From positions 1-64,000 of the forward strand of contig NZ_ARQI01000126.1 in the NCBI RefSeq assembly GCF_000384655.1: DNA of 64,000 bases, read 5' to 3'. The position numbers were made by a program, and so were the translations under genes. This DNA comes from Brachyspira innocens ATCC 29796. GTDB taxonomy: Bacteria > Spirochaetota > Brachyspiria > Brachyspirales > Brachyspiraceae. Below, in pieces: positions 8,698 to 17,817 of the stretch (positions are counted from its first letter, which is position 1; every line of letters starts with the position of its first letter). The notes below the pieces were generated by a model, which searched no databases, was not told the DNA's origin, and saw only the letters and a list, made by a program, of their open reading frames with translations.

Positions 8698-9531
8698 ATG
8701 TGGGAATATACAGATAAAGTAAGAGATCATTTTATTAATCCTAGAAATGTAGGAGAAATAGAAAATCCAGATGCAGAGGCTATGACTGGAAGTATAGTCT
8801 GCGGCGATGCATTGAAATTAACATTAAAAATAGACAAAGACACCGATAAAATATTGGATGCCAAATTCAAAACTTTCGGCTGTGCTTCGGCTATAGCAAG
8901 CAGCAGTATTCTAACAGAGATGATTAAAGGAAAAACTCTTGATGAAGCTGCTAAAATTACAAATAAAGATATAGCTATGGAGCTTGGCGGACTTCCAGAA
9001 GAGAAAATGCACTGTTCTGTTATGGGAATGGAAACTTTGGAGAAAGCTATTAATAATTATAGAGGAATTGATACCAAAGAAGATGAACATGACGAGGGTG
9101 CTATTATTTGTAAATGTTTTGGTATAACGGATACAAAAATAAAAAGAGCTATAAGAGAAAATAAATTAAAAACTGTAGAGGAAATAACTTTTTATACTAA
9201 AGCAGGCGGCGGATGCGGAGCTTGTAAGGTTAAACTTGAAGATATCTTAAATGAAGAGCTTGCTGAGATGGAAAGAGAAGCTAAAAATGCCCCTCTTACT
9301 ACAGTACAAAAAGTAAAAAAAATAGAAGAGGCTTTGGAAAGAGTTATTAATCCTATGCTTAAAATGGATGGCGGAAGCTGCAGACTTGTAGATGTTGACG
9401 GCAATAAAGTAATGATAGAGTTTAAAGGTGCTTGTTCTTCTTGTGCTTCTTCTAAAAATACTTTAAAAGGTTTTGTTGAGCCTAAATTGCAGGAACTAGT
9501 TTCTAAAGATTTGGAAGTTGTAGGCGTTTGA
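8698..9531 (+). CDS. nifU: Three-domain Fe-S scaffold NifU
   Basis: Scaffold on which clusters are built with sulfur from NifS. The 277-residue protein has an N-terminal IscU-like domain with Cys35, Cys62 and Cys106; a central BFD [2Fe-2S] domain with Cys138-x-Cys140 and Cys173-x2-Cys176; and a C-terminal Nfu domain with CSSC at 246-249 in the MDGGSCRL...GACSSC context. All expected ligands are present. GGAGG stands 8 bases before the ATG. nifS follows with only a ribosome site between. No nitrogenase genes are nearby, so this is the housekeeping NIF-type system seen in anaerobes. Confidence 0.93.
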   Translation: MWEYTDKVRDHFINPRNVGEIENPDAEAMTGSIVCGDALKLTLKIDKDTDKILDAKFKTFGCASAIASSSILTEMIKGKTLDEAAKITNKDIAMELGGLPEEKMHCSVMGMETLEKAINNYRGIDTKEDEHDEGAIICKCFGITDTKIKRAIRENKLKTVEEITFYTKAGGGCGACKVKLEDILNEELAEMEREAKNAPLTTVQKVKKIEEALERVINPMLKMDGGSCRLVDVDGNKVMIEFKGACSSCASSKNTLKGFVEPKLQELVSKDLEVVGV

Positions 9532-9546
9532 TTGGAGGGTATATAT

Positions 9547-10713
9547 ATGTCAGATAAAAAAATAATATATTTAGATAATAATGCTACAACTAGAGTATAT
9601 GAAGAAGTATTAGAAGCTATGCTCCCTTATTTTAAAGATCAGTATTTTAATCCTTCTAGTATGTACACACCTGCTGGTGCTGTACATAAAGAAATGGAGA
9701 GAGCAAGAGGAGAAGTTGCTGATTTCTTAGGCTGCGAGCCTATTGAAGTATGTTTTGTATCATGCGGAAGCGAAGGTGATAATATGGCTATTAGAGGAAC
9801 TATAGAAGCGTATCCTACTAAAAATCATATTATTACTACAAAAGTTGAACACCCTGCTGTTATAGAGACTTGCAAATCTTTAGAACGTCATGGATACAGA
9901 GTTACTTATCTTTCAGTAGATAATGATGGAAATATAGATATTAATGAATTAAAAAGTGCTATTAACGAAAACACTGCAATAGTATCTATAATGTATGCCA
10001 ATAATGAAACAGGTGTAATTTTTCCTATAAAAGAGATTGGAGAGATAGTAAAAAATGCAGGTGCAGTATTTCATGTGGATGCTGTTCAGGCTGCTGGAAA
10101 ACTTCCTCTTAATATGAAAAATGAGCCTTATATTGATATGCTTACCATAGCAGGGCACAAAATACATGCTCCTAAAGGTATAGGTGCTTTGTATATAAAG
10201 AATGGTACTAAATTAAGAACTGTTCAGACAGGCGGGCATCAGGAGAGAGGACGCCGTGCAGGTACTGAAAATGTGCCTTATATTATTGGTTTAGGTAAAG
10301 CTGCTTCTATGGTTAAAGCTGAGCTTCCAAGATTTATTGAACATACTTCTAAACTTAGAGATGCTTTAGAGGCAGAAGTTTCTAAAAGAATAACTGATAT
10401 AAAAATCAACGGAAAAGGTGCTAATAGAGTAAGCAATACTGCTAATATAAGTTTTAAAAACATAGAAGGTGAGGCAGTACTTCTTTTATTGGACGGATAT
10501 GGTATTTGTACTTCAAGCGGAAGTGCATGTTCTTCTGGTACATTAGAGCCTTCTCCAGTACTTCAGGCTATGGGAGTACCTTTTGAGTATGCTCATAGTT
10601 CTACAAGATTTTCTATGTCTTTGGATAATACTATGGAAGAGATGATGTATACCGCTGATGCTATAGAAAAAATAGTTGCTAGACTTAGAGATATATCACC
10701 TTATAAAGATTAA
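9547..10713 (+). CDS. nifS: Cysteine desulfurase NifS
   Basis: PLP enzyme that takes sulfur from cysteine and gives it to NifU. Using the ATG at 9547 gives 388 residues; TTGGAGGG at 9532-9539, just after the nifU stop, is its ribosome site rather than a start. Key parts: HVDAVQAAG near 176, the PLP lysine in TIAGHK (about 205), the GGHQERGRRAGTEN loop, and the catalytic Cys (about 328) in SGSACSSG. The short catalytic loop matches the NifS/IscS class. It forms a tight nifUS operon closed by a terminator. Confidence 0.95.
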   Translation: MSDKKIIYLDNNATTRVYEEVLEAMLPYFKDQYFNPSSMYTPAGAVHKEMERARGEVADFLGCEPIEVCFVSCGSEGDNMAIRGTIEAYPTKNHIITTKVEHPAVIETCKSLERHGYRVTYLSVDNDGNIDINELKSAINENTAIVSIMYANNETGVIFPIKEIGEIVKNAGAVFHVDAVQAAGKLPLNMKNEPYIDMLTIAGHKIHAPKGIGALYIKNGTKLRTVQTGGHQERGRRAGTENVPYIIGLGKAASMVKAELPRFIEHTSKLRDALEAEVSKRITDIKINGKGANRVSNTANISFKNIEGEAVLLLLDGYGICTSSGSACSSGTLEPSPVLQAMGVPFEYAHSSTRFSMSLDNTMEEMMYTADAIEKIVARLRDISPYKD

Positions 10714-10735
10714 GATTTTATATTGAAATTAAATA

Positions 10736-10772
10736 TAAGCCTATTATAATTATTATAATAGGCTTTATTTTT
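10736..10772 (+). terminator. Rho-independent terminator after nifS
   Basis: AAGCCTATTATA pairs with TATAATAGGCTT around a short loop, followed by a T-rich stretch. It closes the BFD-nifU-nifS operon. Confidence 0.85.
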
Positions 10773-10774
10773 TA

Positions 10775-11115
10775 TATATACATAAACAAATACAGTTGTC
10801 AAAAAATTAATTTTTTAAATTTAAAATATACCTGCACCCCACTTATTTTGCTGCCCGCTATGCGTGCTATAGGCAAGGCTCCCACTAGGTGGTGACCCAT
10901 ACGAAGTACGCCTCACTCTGCGTGCCGTAGTCAGGCAAGAAGCAGGCACAGCCCGCCGCTCTGCGTGCCGACGAAGTCCACCTGTGGTATCGGCAGCGAA
11001 GGACTGCATACTTGTATATTAAAATAATAACTAACATGTAAAATATTGTTTTATAATTTATAAATTACGAAAATTTTATATATAATCTTATCAAGCACTT
11101 TTAAAACAAGTCTAT
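10775..11115 (-). repeat. Dispersed GC-core repeat, copy A (long core)
   Basis: The gap between nifS and the HPr gene holds an element of about 340 bp with AT-rich arms and a GC-rich core (about 10840-11010). Its high-coordinate end, ending at 11115, is a close copy of the AGACTTGTTTCAAAA end of copies B, C and E in reverse; the low end matches their TTTTGACAAATTATA-type end. The core is longer than in the other copies and contains repeated CTCTGCGTGCCG segments. An open frame at 10821-11009 is judged spurious. It is probably a small non-autonomous mobile element or a structured RNA repeat. Confidence 0.8.
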
Positions 11116-11123
11116 TATTAAAA

Positions 11124-11393
11124 TCAAAAATTTATTCTGAAAAAATTATATATATTTTCTTTGGCTTTATTTTCTAAAATTTCATCATTGCCTTCTATTG
11201 ATACCGTAACTTCATCACCTATTTTTAAATTGAGCTGCATTATTCCTATTATCTTTTTTACATCTTTTTTATTTTTTTTACTGTCGCTTATAATAACACT
11301 GCATTTACTGTCTTTTGCTATTTTGGCAAGGTCACTTAAAGGTCTTGCATGTATATTATTAATATTTTTGATAGTATAATTGAAGCTAATCAT
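11124..11393 (-). CDS. HPr-like PTS phosphocarrier without the Ser46 site
   Basis: Small phosphoryl carrier between Enzyme I and the PTS EIIA proteins. The ATG at 11393 has AAGGG ten bases upstream and gives 89 residues with His15 in IHARP, the exact HPr position; an in-frame ATG at 11411 inside the regulator gene is less likely. Where HPr kinase substrates have Ser46 before IMGVM, this protein has Lys before IIGIM, so regulation by HPr kinase at that site is not expected. It lies directly after the PRD regulator with overlapping ends, so it seems a dedicated HPr of this sugar locus. Confidence 0.88.
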   Translation of the reverse strand: MISFNYTIKNINNIHARPLSDLAKIAKDSKCSVIISDSKKNKKDVKKIIGIMQLNLKIGDEVTVSIEGNDEILENKAKENIYNFFRINF

Positions 11394-11397
11394 TTTA

Positions 11398-13272
11398 TTA
11401 TTTCCCTTCATTATTTTTTAGTAGATACATTAAATTGTCAAATGTTTTATTTTCTATCAGTTTCATAACGCTTTCTTCATTAAGCAGAAAATCTACAGTA
11501 TACTGATAAAATTTCTGTAAATTATCATCTTTCTTATTTGATATTGAAACTAAAAATATAACCTGAACATTATTTTTGTACCATATAATAGGCTTTTCCA
11601 GTACGGCTACATATACAAAAGTTTTTTCTGTTAGAATATCAAAAGGATGAGGTATAGCTACCAAATTCCCGAAATCTGTTTCTGATAAATCTTCTCTTTT
11701 CATAACAGAGTCATAAAAATTATCAGGTATATCTATATATTTCTTTATATTAATGCATATATTTTTTATTATTTCATCTCTGCTGTTTCCTTTAATATCC
11801 AACGAGAATAGGTCTTTATTATAATAATCATTCAGGAAGTCATTTTTTGATAATTCTAAAGCATTTTTTACATTGATAATATCACTATTTTCCAAAAATA
11901 ATCCTATTTGCACAATAGGAAGCGGAACTCTAAAATTAATAGGTACTGTTGAAAATATATAATTAACCTTTGAAAAATCAAAATCTTTAAGCATTATTAA
12001 ATCAGTAGTATAGATATTATCTATATAATCAGCAAACTCTTTTTTATATTTGCACATTAGAAGTTTTGAAGTTGTTTTTCCGCTTCCGCAAACTATTAAT
12101 ATATTTATTTTATTTTTTTCTTCATTGCTATTTTCTTCCAAAGCTATTTGAAATAGTAAAGCTAAATATCCTATTTCGTCATCGGAAATTTCTTTTTTAT
12201 AATAACTTTTCAAAACTGTATTTGCTTCAGAAGCTATTAAATACGAAAGGCCGTAATTACTTTTTATATCGCATAGCATAGGATTTTTTTGTAATACATT
12301 ATATCTTATTCTTATATCAAGCGGTATCATATGATGATTTAGTAAAAGCCTTAAATTAAGATTGTTTCTTAAATCTATTTTTAAATTGCTGTATACTAAA
12401 TCAAGCATTTTCTGAACTATATTATCAAGTTTATTTTGTATTATAAAATTGGAATTTTCTGAAGATGTCAATAAACTTTTTGAAGCTATATGTATTGCTA
12501 TAAATATTTTTTCTGCTTCATTAAATTTTATACTTGTTTCTTTTTCTAATATTTCTGCCAATTTATTTGCTAATTTTAATTCTTCTTCTTTTATATCTTT
12601 TAAAATATTTTTATCATAGCAGTTAATAACTTTATTTCTTTTTATTCTTTCTATAGAAACTAATATATATAATATAAAGTTTTCCAAATTTATTTCAGAT
12701 AATTTAATATCATTATCTTTAATAAAATCTATTACCAATTTTTCTATTGATTTATTAATATATTTTTCATCATGAATATATTGTTTCAAATAATAGTCTA
12801 TAATACAGTTTCTAATATCAAATTCATTCCCTATAATTCTTATTCCATAATTAGGTCTTCTTTCTATTTTTATATTATAATATTTAATATTATCTTCTAT
12901 AATTTTTAAAGTATTTGTCAATGTTGTTTTAGATATATCAAGAGCTTCGCTTAAAGTATCAGATTTTATATATTCATCATTATTGTTAATTAAATATTCA
13001 AAAATATATTTTACTCTGTATTCAAAATCATTAACTGTATTAAAATTAATAGCCTTAATATCTTTATTATTATCATCACATAAAAGAGTATATCCGTATC
13101 TTGGTTTTGATATTATTTTTACTCCAGTTTTTTCAAGATCATTATTTAATTCCTGTATTTTTATCCGTATAGTTTTTTCGCTTACATTTAATTCTTTTGC
13201 CAATTTTTCAGCTGTTATATAGGATTCAGCAGATAAAATAGATAATATTTCTTTAATATATTTATTTTTCAT
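11398..13272 (-). CDS. LicR/MtlR-type PRD transcriptional activator with EIIB and EIIA domains
   Basis: DNA-binding regulator of a PTS operon. The 624-residue protein reads as: HTH at about 1-60, second HTH-like segment 85-145, PRD1 about 175-270, PRD2 about 285-385, a EIIB-like domain with Cys395 in VCGSGKT, and a type-2 EIIA domain with His542 in AIPHPF. PRD2 keeps a His pair (LNHHM, 313-314), but the usual His of EIGYLALxF is Phe, and the first PRD1 His seems missing. It is divergent from the cellobiose-type PTS operon, its likely target. Family members act as activators tuned by phosphorylation. Confidence 0.88.
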   Translation of the reverse strand: MKNKYIKEILSILSAESYITAEKLAKELNVSEKTIRIKIQELNNDLEKTGVKIISKPRYGYTLLCDDNNKDIKAINFNTVNDFEYRVKYIFEYLINNNDEYIKSDTLSEALDISKTTLTNTLKIIEDNIKYYNIKIERRPNYGIRIIGNEFDIRNCIIDYYLKQYIHDEKYINKSIEKLVIDFIKDNDIKLSEINLENFILYILVSIERIKRNKVINCYDKNILKDIKEEELKLANKLAEILEKETSIKFNEAEKIFIAIHIASKSLLTSSENSNFIIQNKLDNIVQKMLDLVYSNLKIDLRNNLNLRLLLNHHMIPLDIRIRYNVLQKNPMLCDIKSNYGLSYLIASEANTVLKSYYKKEISDDEIGYLALLFQIALEENSNEEKNKINILIVCGSGKTTSKLLMCKYKKEFADYIDNIYTTDLIMLKDFDFSKVNYIFSTVPINFRVPLPIVQIGLFLENSDIINVKNALELSKNDFLNDYYNKDLFSLDIKGNSRDEIIKNICINIKKYIDIPDNFYDSVMKREDLSETDFGNLVAIPHPFDILTEKTFVYVAVLEKPIIWYKNNVQVIFLVSISNKKDDNLQKFYQYTVDFLLNEESVMKLIENKTFDNLMYLLKNNEGK

Positions 13273-13399
13273 GTAAATATTATATATTATAACGAAATAA
13301 AAAACAAAAAAATACCAGATTAATATAGTAGTTTTATTGTTTGAGTTATTATAAAAAAGTGATAAGCTAATAAAAAATAAAAAAGAGAGGTTTAAAATT

Positions 13400-13708
13400 A
13401 TGACAAAAATTTTATTATTATGTTCAGCAGGAATGTCAACAAGTATGGTTGTAAAAAAAATGAAAGAAGCAGCTGCTAAAAGAAATATAGACGTAGAAAT
13501 AGAAGCAGTAGCTACAGCAAGATTTTATGAATTATTAGACAGTTATGATGTATTTTTACTTGGACCGCAGGTAAAATTCCAAAAAGCAGAGTTCCAAGCT
13601 AAAGCTAAAGAAAAAAATAAACCATTGGATGTTATAGATTTCAAAGATTACGGCACTATGAACGGTGACAAAATATTAGATTTTGCTTTAAACTTAAAAG
13701 TTCAATAA
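13400..13708 (+). CDS. PTS lactose/cellobiose-family EIIB
   Basis: Cytoplasmic phosphotransfer component that passes phosphate to the incoming sugar. The 102-residue protein has the phospho-Cys loop LLCSAGMSTS with Cys8 and the LLGPQVKFQ segment, as in LicB/CelA. GAGAGG precedes the ATG. It is first in an operon with a MupG-like protein, EIIC, a GH1 enzyme and EIIA; the genes share direction and small gaps. Expression is presumably set by the divergent PRD regulator. The 127-base gap to that regulator has to hold both promoters. Confidence 0.93.
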   Translation: MTKILLLCSAGMSTSMVVKKMKEAAAKRNIDVEIEAVATARFYELLDSYDVFLLGPQVKFQKAEFQAKAKEKNKPLDVIDFKDYGTMNGDKILDFALNLKVQ

Positions 13709-13766
13709 TATTTATAGGGTTAATTTATAAATTTGTAATAGGATTATTTATTATAGGATTATTTTT

Positions 13767-14849
13767 ATGAGAGAATTAGGTATTTCTGTTTATCCTTTTC
13801 ATTCTAAAATGGAGGATAATAAGTCTTATATAGATTTAGCTTCAAAATATGGCTTTACCAGATGTTTTATGTGTTTATTATCGGTAGAGCATTCTAAAGA
13901 TGAAATTATGAAAGAGTTTTCAGAAATCATAAATTATGCTAAAGACAGAGGCATAAATACTACTTTAGATATATCTCCAGCTGTATTTAAGCATTTAGGT
14001 ATTTCATATGAGGAGCTTGATTTTTTTCATAAGCTAGGAGCTTGGGCTATAAGGCTTGATTTGGGATATAGCGGAAACGAAGAGAGTTTAATGACCTATA
14101 ATGATTATAATTTAAAAATAGAGATTAATATGAGTAATTCTACATCATATTTAGATACTATAATGAATTATTATCCGAACAGAGAAAATCTTATAGGCTG
14201 CTATAATTTCTATCCTCATGCCTATAGCGGACTTGATAAAAAACTGTTTATTGAAAGTATGAATCGTTTTAAAAAACATTCTATAAAATCATCAGCTTTT
14301 GTTAATGCTAAAGAGGCTAGTTTCGGACCTTGGCCTGTAGATGATGGCATATGTACTTTAGAAGAGCATAGAAATCTTCCTATAGAAATTCAGGCTATGG
14401 AATTATTCTTTTTAGGTGCTGATGCTGTGTTTATTGCTAATTGTTATGCTAATGAAGAGACTTTTAAAAAACTTGCTTGTTTGGATAAAAGACTTATCAC
14501 TCTAAAAGCAAAATTATTAGATAATATTCCAGAAACAGAGAGAAAAATAATTCTTGAAGAGATGCATCAAAACAGAGCGGATACAAGCAGTTATTTTATT
14601 AGGTCATCAAATCCTAGAGTGAAATACAAAGGAAATAATTTTAAAATATTTAATCCTATTACAGACATTAAACGCGGAGATATACTTATTGATTCTTCTG
14701 AATATGGAACTTATGCTGGAGAACTTCAGATAGCATTAAAAGATATGAAAAATACTGGAAGAACCAATGTTGTAGGTAAAATAGATGAAGATTATTTATT
14801 TTTATTAGATTATATAAACATGGCTCAGAGATTTAAAATAACTCAATAA
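13767..14849 (+). CDS. MupG/DUF871-family TIM-barrel protein (possible 6-phospho-N-acetylmuramidase)
   Basis: A 360-residue protein whose N-terminus (ELGISVYP), SxxM/FMCLLS and LDISP segments, and C-terminal GELQIAL stretch match the DUF871 family. One characterised member, MupG of Staphylococcus, splits MurNAc-6-phosphate-GlcNAc. The N-terminal two thirds should be the beta/alpha barrel and the last 110 residues a small second domain. It sits between EIIB and EIIC of a cellobiose-type PTS, a common place for this family. Whether it acts on a muropeptide-derived disaccharide or another 6-phospho-glycoside is not shown by the sequence. Confidence 0.82.
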   Translation: MRELGISVYPFHSKMEDNKSYIDLASKYGFTRCFMCLLSVEHSKDEIMKEFSEIINYAKDRGINTTLDISPAVFKHLGISYEELDFFHKLGAWAIRLDLGYSGNEESLMTYNDYNLKIEINMSNSTSYLDTIMNYYPNRENLIGCYNFYPHAYSGLDKKLFIESMNRFKKHSIKSSAFVNAKEASFGPWPVDDGICTLEEHRNLPIEIQAMELFFLGADAVFIANCYANEETFKKLACLDKRLITLKAKLLDNIPETERKIILEEMHQNRADTSSYFIRSSNPRVKYKGNNFKIFNPITDIKRGDILIDSSEYGTYAGELQIALKDMKNTGRTNVVGKIDEDYLFLLDYINMAQRFKITQ

Positions 14850-14977
14850 TCTTTTGCTATACAAATACCAAATTACAGCTGTGTAATTATATTAATTATC
14901 ATATATGCAGGTGTAGTGTAAATAATATTTATTAAATAATTAAAATAATATAAAAATAATAGAATGGAGAGTAGATC

Positions 14978-16315
14978 ATGAATGATAAATTAATGGCATT
15001 TATAGAAAGCAAGCTTCTTCCTATAGCTTCAAAAATAGCAGGCAATAGATATTTAAATGCAATAAGAGATGGATTTGTATTTGCTATGCCTTTTTTAATA
15101 GTGGGATCTTTTATACTTTTGATATTGAATTTACCTTTTACAGATAAGAGTAATTTTTTATATATGGAATGGTATACTAATTTGATGAATTCTTTTAAAG
15201 GCGATTTGGTTCAGCCTTTTTATGTAAGTATGGGCATAATGTCATTATTTGTAGCTTATGGTATAGGCTATTCATTATCAGGACATTATCAGCTTAATTC
15301 TATTACTGGAGGATTTTTATCATTATTTAGTTTTTTATTGGTATCTGCAAAAGTAGAATATGCTCCTATAGCAGAGGCTGTATCAAAATCATTTTTAGTT
15401 GATGCTGACAGTTCTATACCTGTTATGGACGTTAGATTTATGGACGCTAAAGGTTTATTTGTAGCTATAATTTTTGGTATTATATCTATAGAAATATTCA
15501 GATTTTTGGTAAATAAAAAACTTATTATAAGACTTCCAGAATCAGTACCCCCTGCCATAGCAAAGTCTTTTGAACTTTTAATACCAGTAGTTGTGGTTAT
15601 AGTAATATTTCAAGCTATTAATATTATTATACAGAAAAGTTTAATGATGATGATACCAGAATTGGTAATGAAAATATTTGAACCATTGCTTAAAGTATCA
15701 GATTCTCTTCCTTCTATAATAATTATTCTTCTTGTAATACATATATTATGGTTTGCAGGACTTCATGGTACTAATATAGTAGATGCTATAGTAAAAGCTA
15801 TTACATTATCAAATTTAGCAGTAAATCAGGCAGCACTTCAGGCTGGAGAGCCAGTAACAAAGATATTTGCAGGCGGATTTTTTGATTCATATGTATTTAT
15901 AGGCGGTGTAGGTACTACTTTAGGTTTGGCAATAGCTATGGTAAGAAGTAAAAATGAACATATAAAATCTATAGGAAAATTATCAATAGTTCCAGCTATA
16001 TTTAATATTAATGAACCTATTATGTTTGGAGCCCCTGTTGTAATGAATCCTATTCTTGTTATACCTTTTATATGTATTCCTATAATAAATGCCACTATAG
16101 CTTGGGTATTTACAAAATTAAATATTATAGGTCATATTGTATCATTAGTACCTTGGACAACTCCGGGACCATTGGCAGCATTGCTTGCTACTAATTTGAA
16201 TTTTGCTTCTATGATATTGAGTTTGGTATTAATATTTACATCATATTTGGCTTATATACCTTTCCTTAGAGCTTATGAGATATCATTAGAAAGAGAAGAA
16301 GCAAATAATAAATAA
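14978..16315 (+). CDS. PTS lactose/cellobiose-family EIIC permease
   Basis: Membrane channel that moves the disaccharide while it is phosphorylated. The 445-residue protein has about ten hydrophobic segments and the family marks NPPI-like NINEPIMFGAPVVMNP near 343-358 and WFAGLHGTNIVDA near 258-270. GGAGAG lies shortly before the ATG. The 128-base gap before it, inside the operon, contains a small hairpin-like ATTAC...GTAAT at about 14872-14887, but no clear terminator. The chitobiose/cellobiose/lactose choice cannot be made from sequence alone. Confidence 0.93.
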   Translation: MNDKLMAFIESKLLPIASKIAGNRYLNAIRDGFVFAMPFLIVGSFILLILNLPFTDKSNFLYMEWYTNLMNSFKGDLVQPFYVSMGIMSLFVAYGIGYSLSGHYQLNSITGGFLSLFSFLLVSAKVEYAPIAEAVSKSFLVDADSSIPVMDVRFMDAKGLFVAIIFGIISIEIFRFLVNKKLIIRLPESVPPAIAKSFELLIPVVVVIVIFQAINIIIQKSLMMMIPELVMKIFEPLLKVSDSLPSIIIILLVIHILWFAGLHGTNIVDAIVKAITLSNLAVNQAALQAGEPVTKIFAGGFFDSYVFIGGVGTTLGLAIAMVRSKNEHIKSIGKLSIVPAIFNINEPIMFGAPVVMNPILVIPFICIPIINATIAWVFTKLNIIGHIVSLVPWTTPGPLAALLATNLNFASMILSLVLIFTSYLAYIPFLRAYEISLEREEANNK

Positions 16316-16337
16316 AATTAATGAGGTTTTTAATAAT

Positions 16338-17723
16338 ATGAAACAATATAAATTCAGTGATAATTTTTTATTTGGAAGTTCTACTTCAGGACCTCAAAGC
16401 GAAGGTTTTTATAATAAGGCTAATAAAAATATATGGGATTATTGGTTTGAAATATCAAAAGAGAAATTCCATAATCAAGTAGGACCTGAATATACATCTA
16501 ACTTTTTTAGAGATTATAAAGATGATATAAAGTTAATAAAAGAAACAGGTCATAATGTTTTTAGAACTTCAATACAATGGAGCAGAATAGTAAAGGATTT
16601 TAATACTTTAGAATTAGATGAAACAGCTGCTGAGTTTTATGGTAATGTTATAGATGAGCTTATAAAAAATGATATAGAGCCTATAATATGTTTGTACCAT
16701 TTTGATATGCCTTTAAAACTTCAGGAAATAGGCGGATTTGAAAATAGAGAAGTAGTTGAGCTTTATGCAAGATATGCTGCTAAAATGTTTGAGATTTATG
16801 GAGATAAAGTTCATAAATGGTTTACTTTTAATGAGCCTATAGTTGTTGCTGAGGGCGGATATTTGTATAAATTCCATTATCCAGAAGTTGTATCATTTAA
16901 AAGAGCAGCTCAGGTTGTTTATAATATGAACTTGGCAAGTGCAAAGGCTGTAAAAGCTTTTAAAGAATCTGGAAAAAAAGGTGATATAGGTATAATACTT
17001 AATCTTACTCCTTCATATCCTAGAGATGAAAATAATAAAGAAGATTTAAAGGCTTCTCATATATGTGATTTGATTTTTAATAGAAGTTTTTTGGATCCAG
17101 CTGTTAAGGGTGAGTTTCCAGCTGATTTAATAGACTTTGTAAATGAAAATAATCTTACTCCTATATGTGAAGAAGGAGATAAAGATATATTAAGAGAAAA
17201 TACTATATCGCTTTTAGGAATAAATTATTATCAGCCTAGAAGAGTAAAGGCAAGAGAGAGTAAGTTTGAATCGGATATTTTAATGCCTGAAAATTTCTTT
17301 GAGCCTTATGAAATGCCTAACAGACTTATGAATCCTTACAGAGGCTGGGAAATATATTATAAAGGTATTTATGATATAGCTAAAAATATACAGGAAAACT
17401 ATTCTAATATAAAATGGCTTATAACCGAAAACGGTATGGGTGTGGAAAACGAAGAAAGATTTATAAAAAATGGTATTGTAGAAGATGATTACAGAATAGA
17501 GTTTGTAAGTGAGCATTTGAAATGGCTTCATAAGGGTATAGAAGAAGGTTCTAATTGTATAGGTTATTTGATGTGGACACCTATAGACTGCTGGTCTTGG
17601 CTTAATGCTTATAAAAACAGATACGGATTTATAAGGTTTGATTTAGAAAGCGGTAAAAAGACAATAAAAAAATCTGGCTATTGGTTTAAAGAGCTAGTGA
17701 AAAACAAAGGCTTTGAGGGATAA
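16338..17723 (+). CDS. GH1 6-phospho-beta-glucosidase-type enzyme
   Basis: Splits the phosphorylated beta-disaccharide delivered by the PTS. The 461-residue protein has the acid/base Glu166 in TFNEP and the nucleophile Glu364 in LITENG, the two hallmarks of GH1, and the HFDMP segment at 121-125. It lies 22 bases after EIIC. Specificity for 6-phospho sugars is inferred from the PTS context and the C-terminal YKNRYGF region, which is where phosphate-binding residues of this group occur. 6-phospho-beta-galactosidase activity is an alternative. Confidence 0.9.
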   Translation: MKQYKFSDNFLFGSSTSGPQSEGFYNKANKNIWDYWFEISKEKFHNQVGPEYTSNFFRDYKDDIKLIKETGHNVFRTSIQWSRIVKDFNTLELDETAAEFYGNVIDELIKNDIEPIICLYHFDMPLKLQEIGGFENREVVELYARYAAKMFEIYGDKVHKWFTFNEPIVVAEGGYLYKFHYPEVVSFKRAAQVVYNMNLASAKAVKAFKESGKKGDIGIILNLTPSYPRDENNKEDLKASHICDLIFNRSFLDPAVKGEFPADLIDFVNENNLTPICEEGDKDILRENTISLLGINYYQPRRVKARESKFESDILMPENFFEPYEMPNRLMNPYRGWEIYYKGIYDIAKNIQENYSNIKWLITENGMGVENEERFIKNGIVEDDYRIEFVSEHLKWLHKGIEEGSNCIGYLMWTPIDCWSWLNAYKNRYGFIRFDLESGKKTIKKSGYWFKELVKNKGFEG

Positions 17724-17817
17724 AATATTATATCAATTAAAATTATAAAAAATGTTTATTAATATTTGCTTGATAATATAAAAAATAAAAATAATTTATA
17801 TTTAGGAGGCTATAGTT

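Noticed and set aside
10821-11009. 62-residue open frame on the minus strand between nifS and the HPr gene
   Set aside because: It lies wholly in the GC-rich core of repeat copy A, is not kept in the other copies, and its composition (Arg, Ala, Ser) is unlike the genome's proteins.
14870-14890. Terminator between the MupG-like gene and EIIC
   Set aside because: Only a weak imperfect ATTAC...GTAAT stem with no T-run; the operon continues in the same direction.
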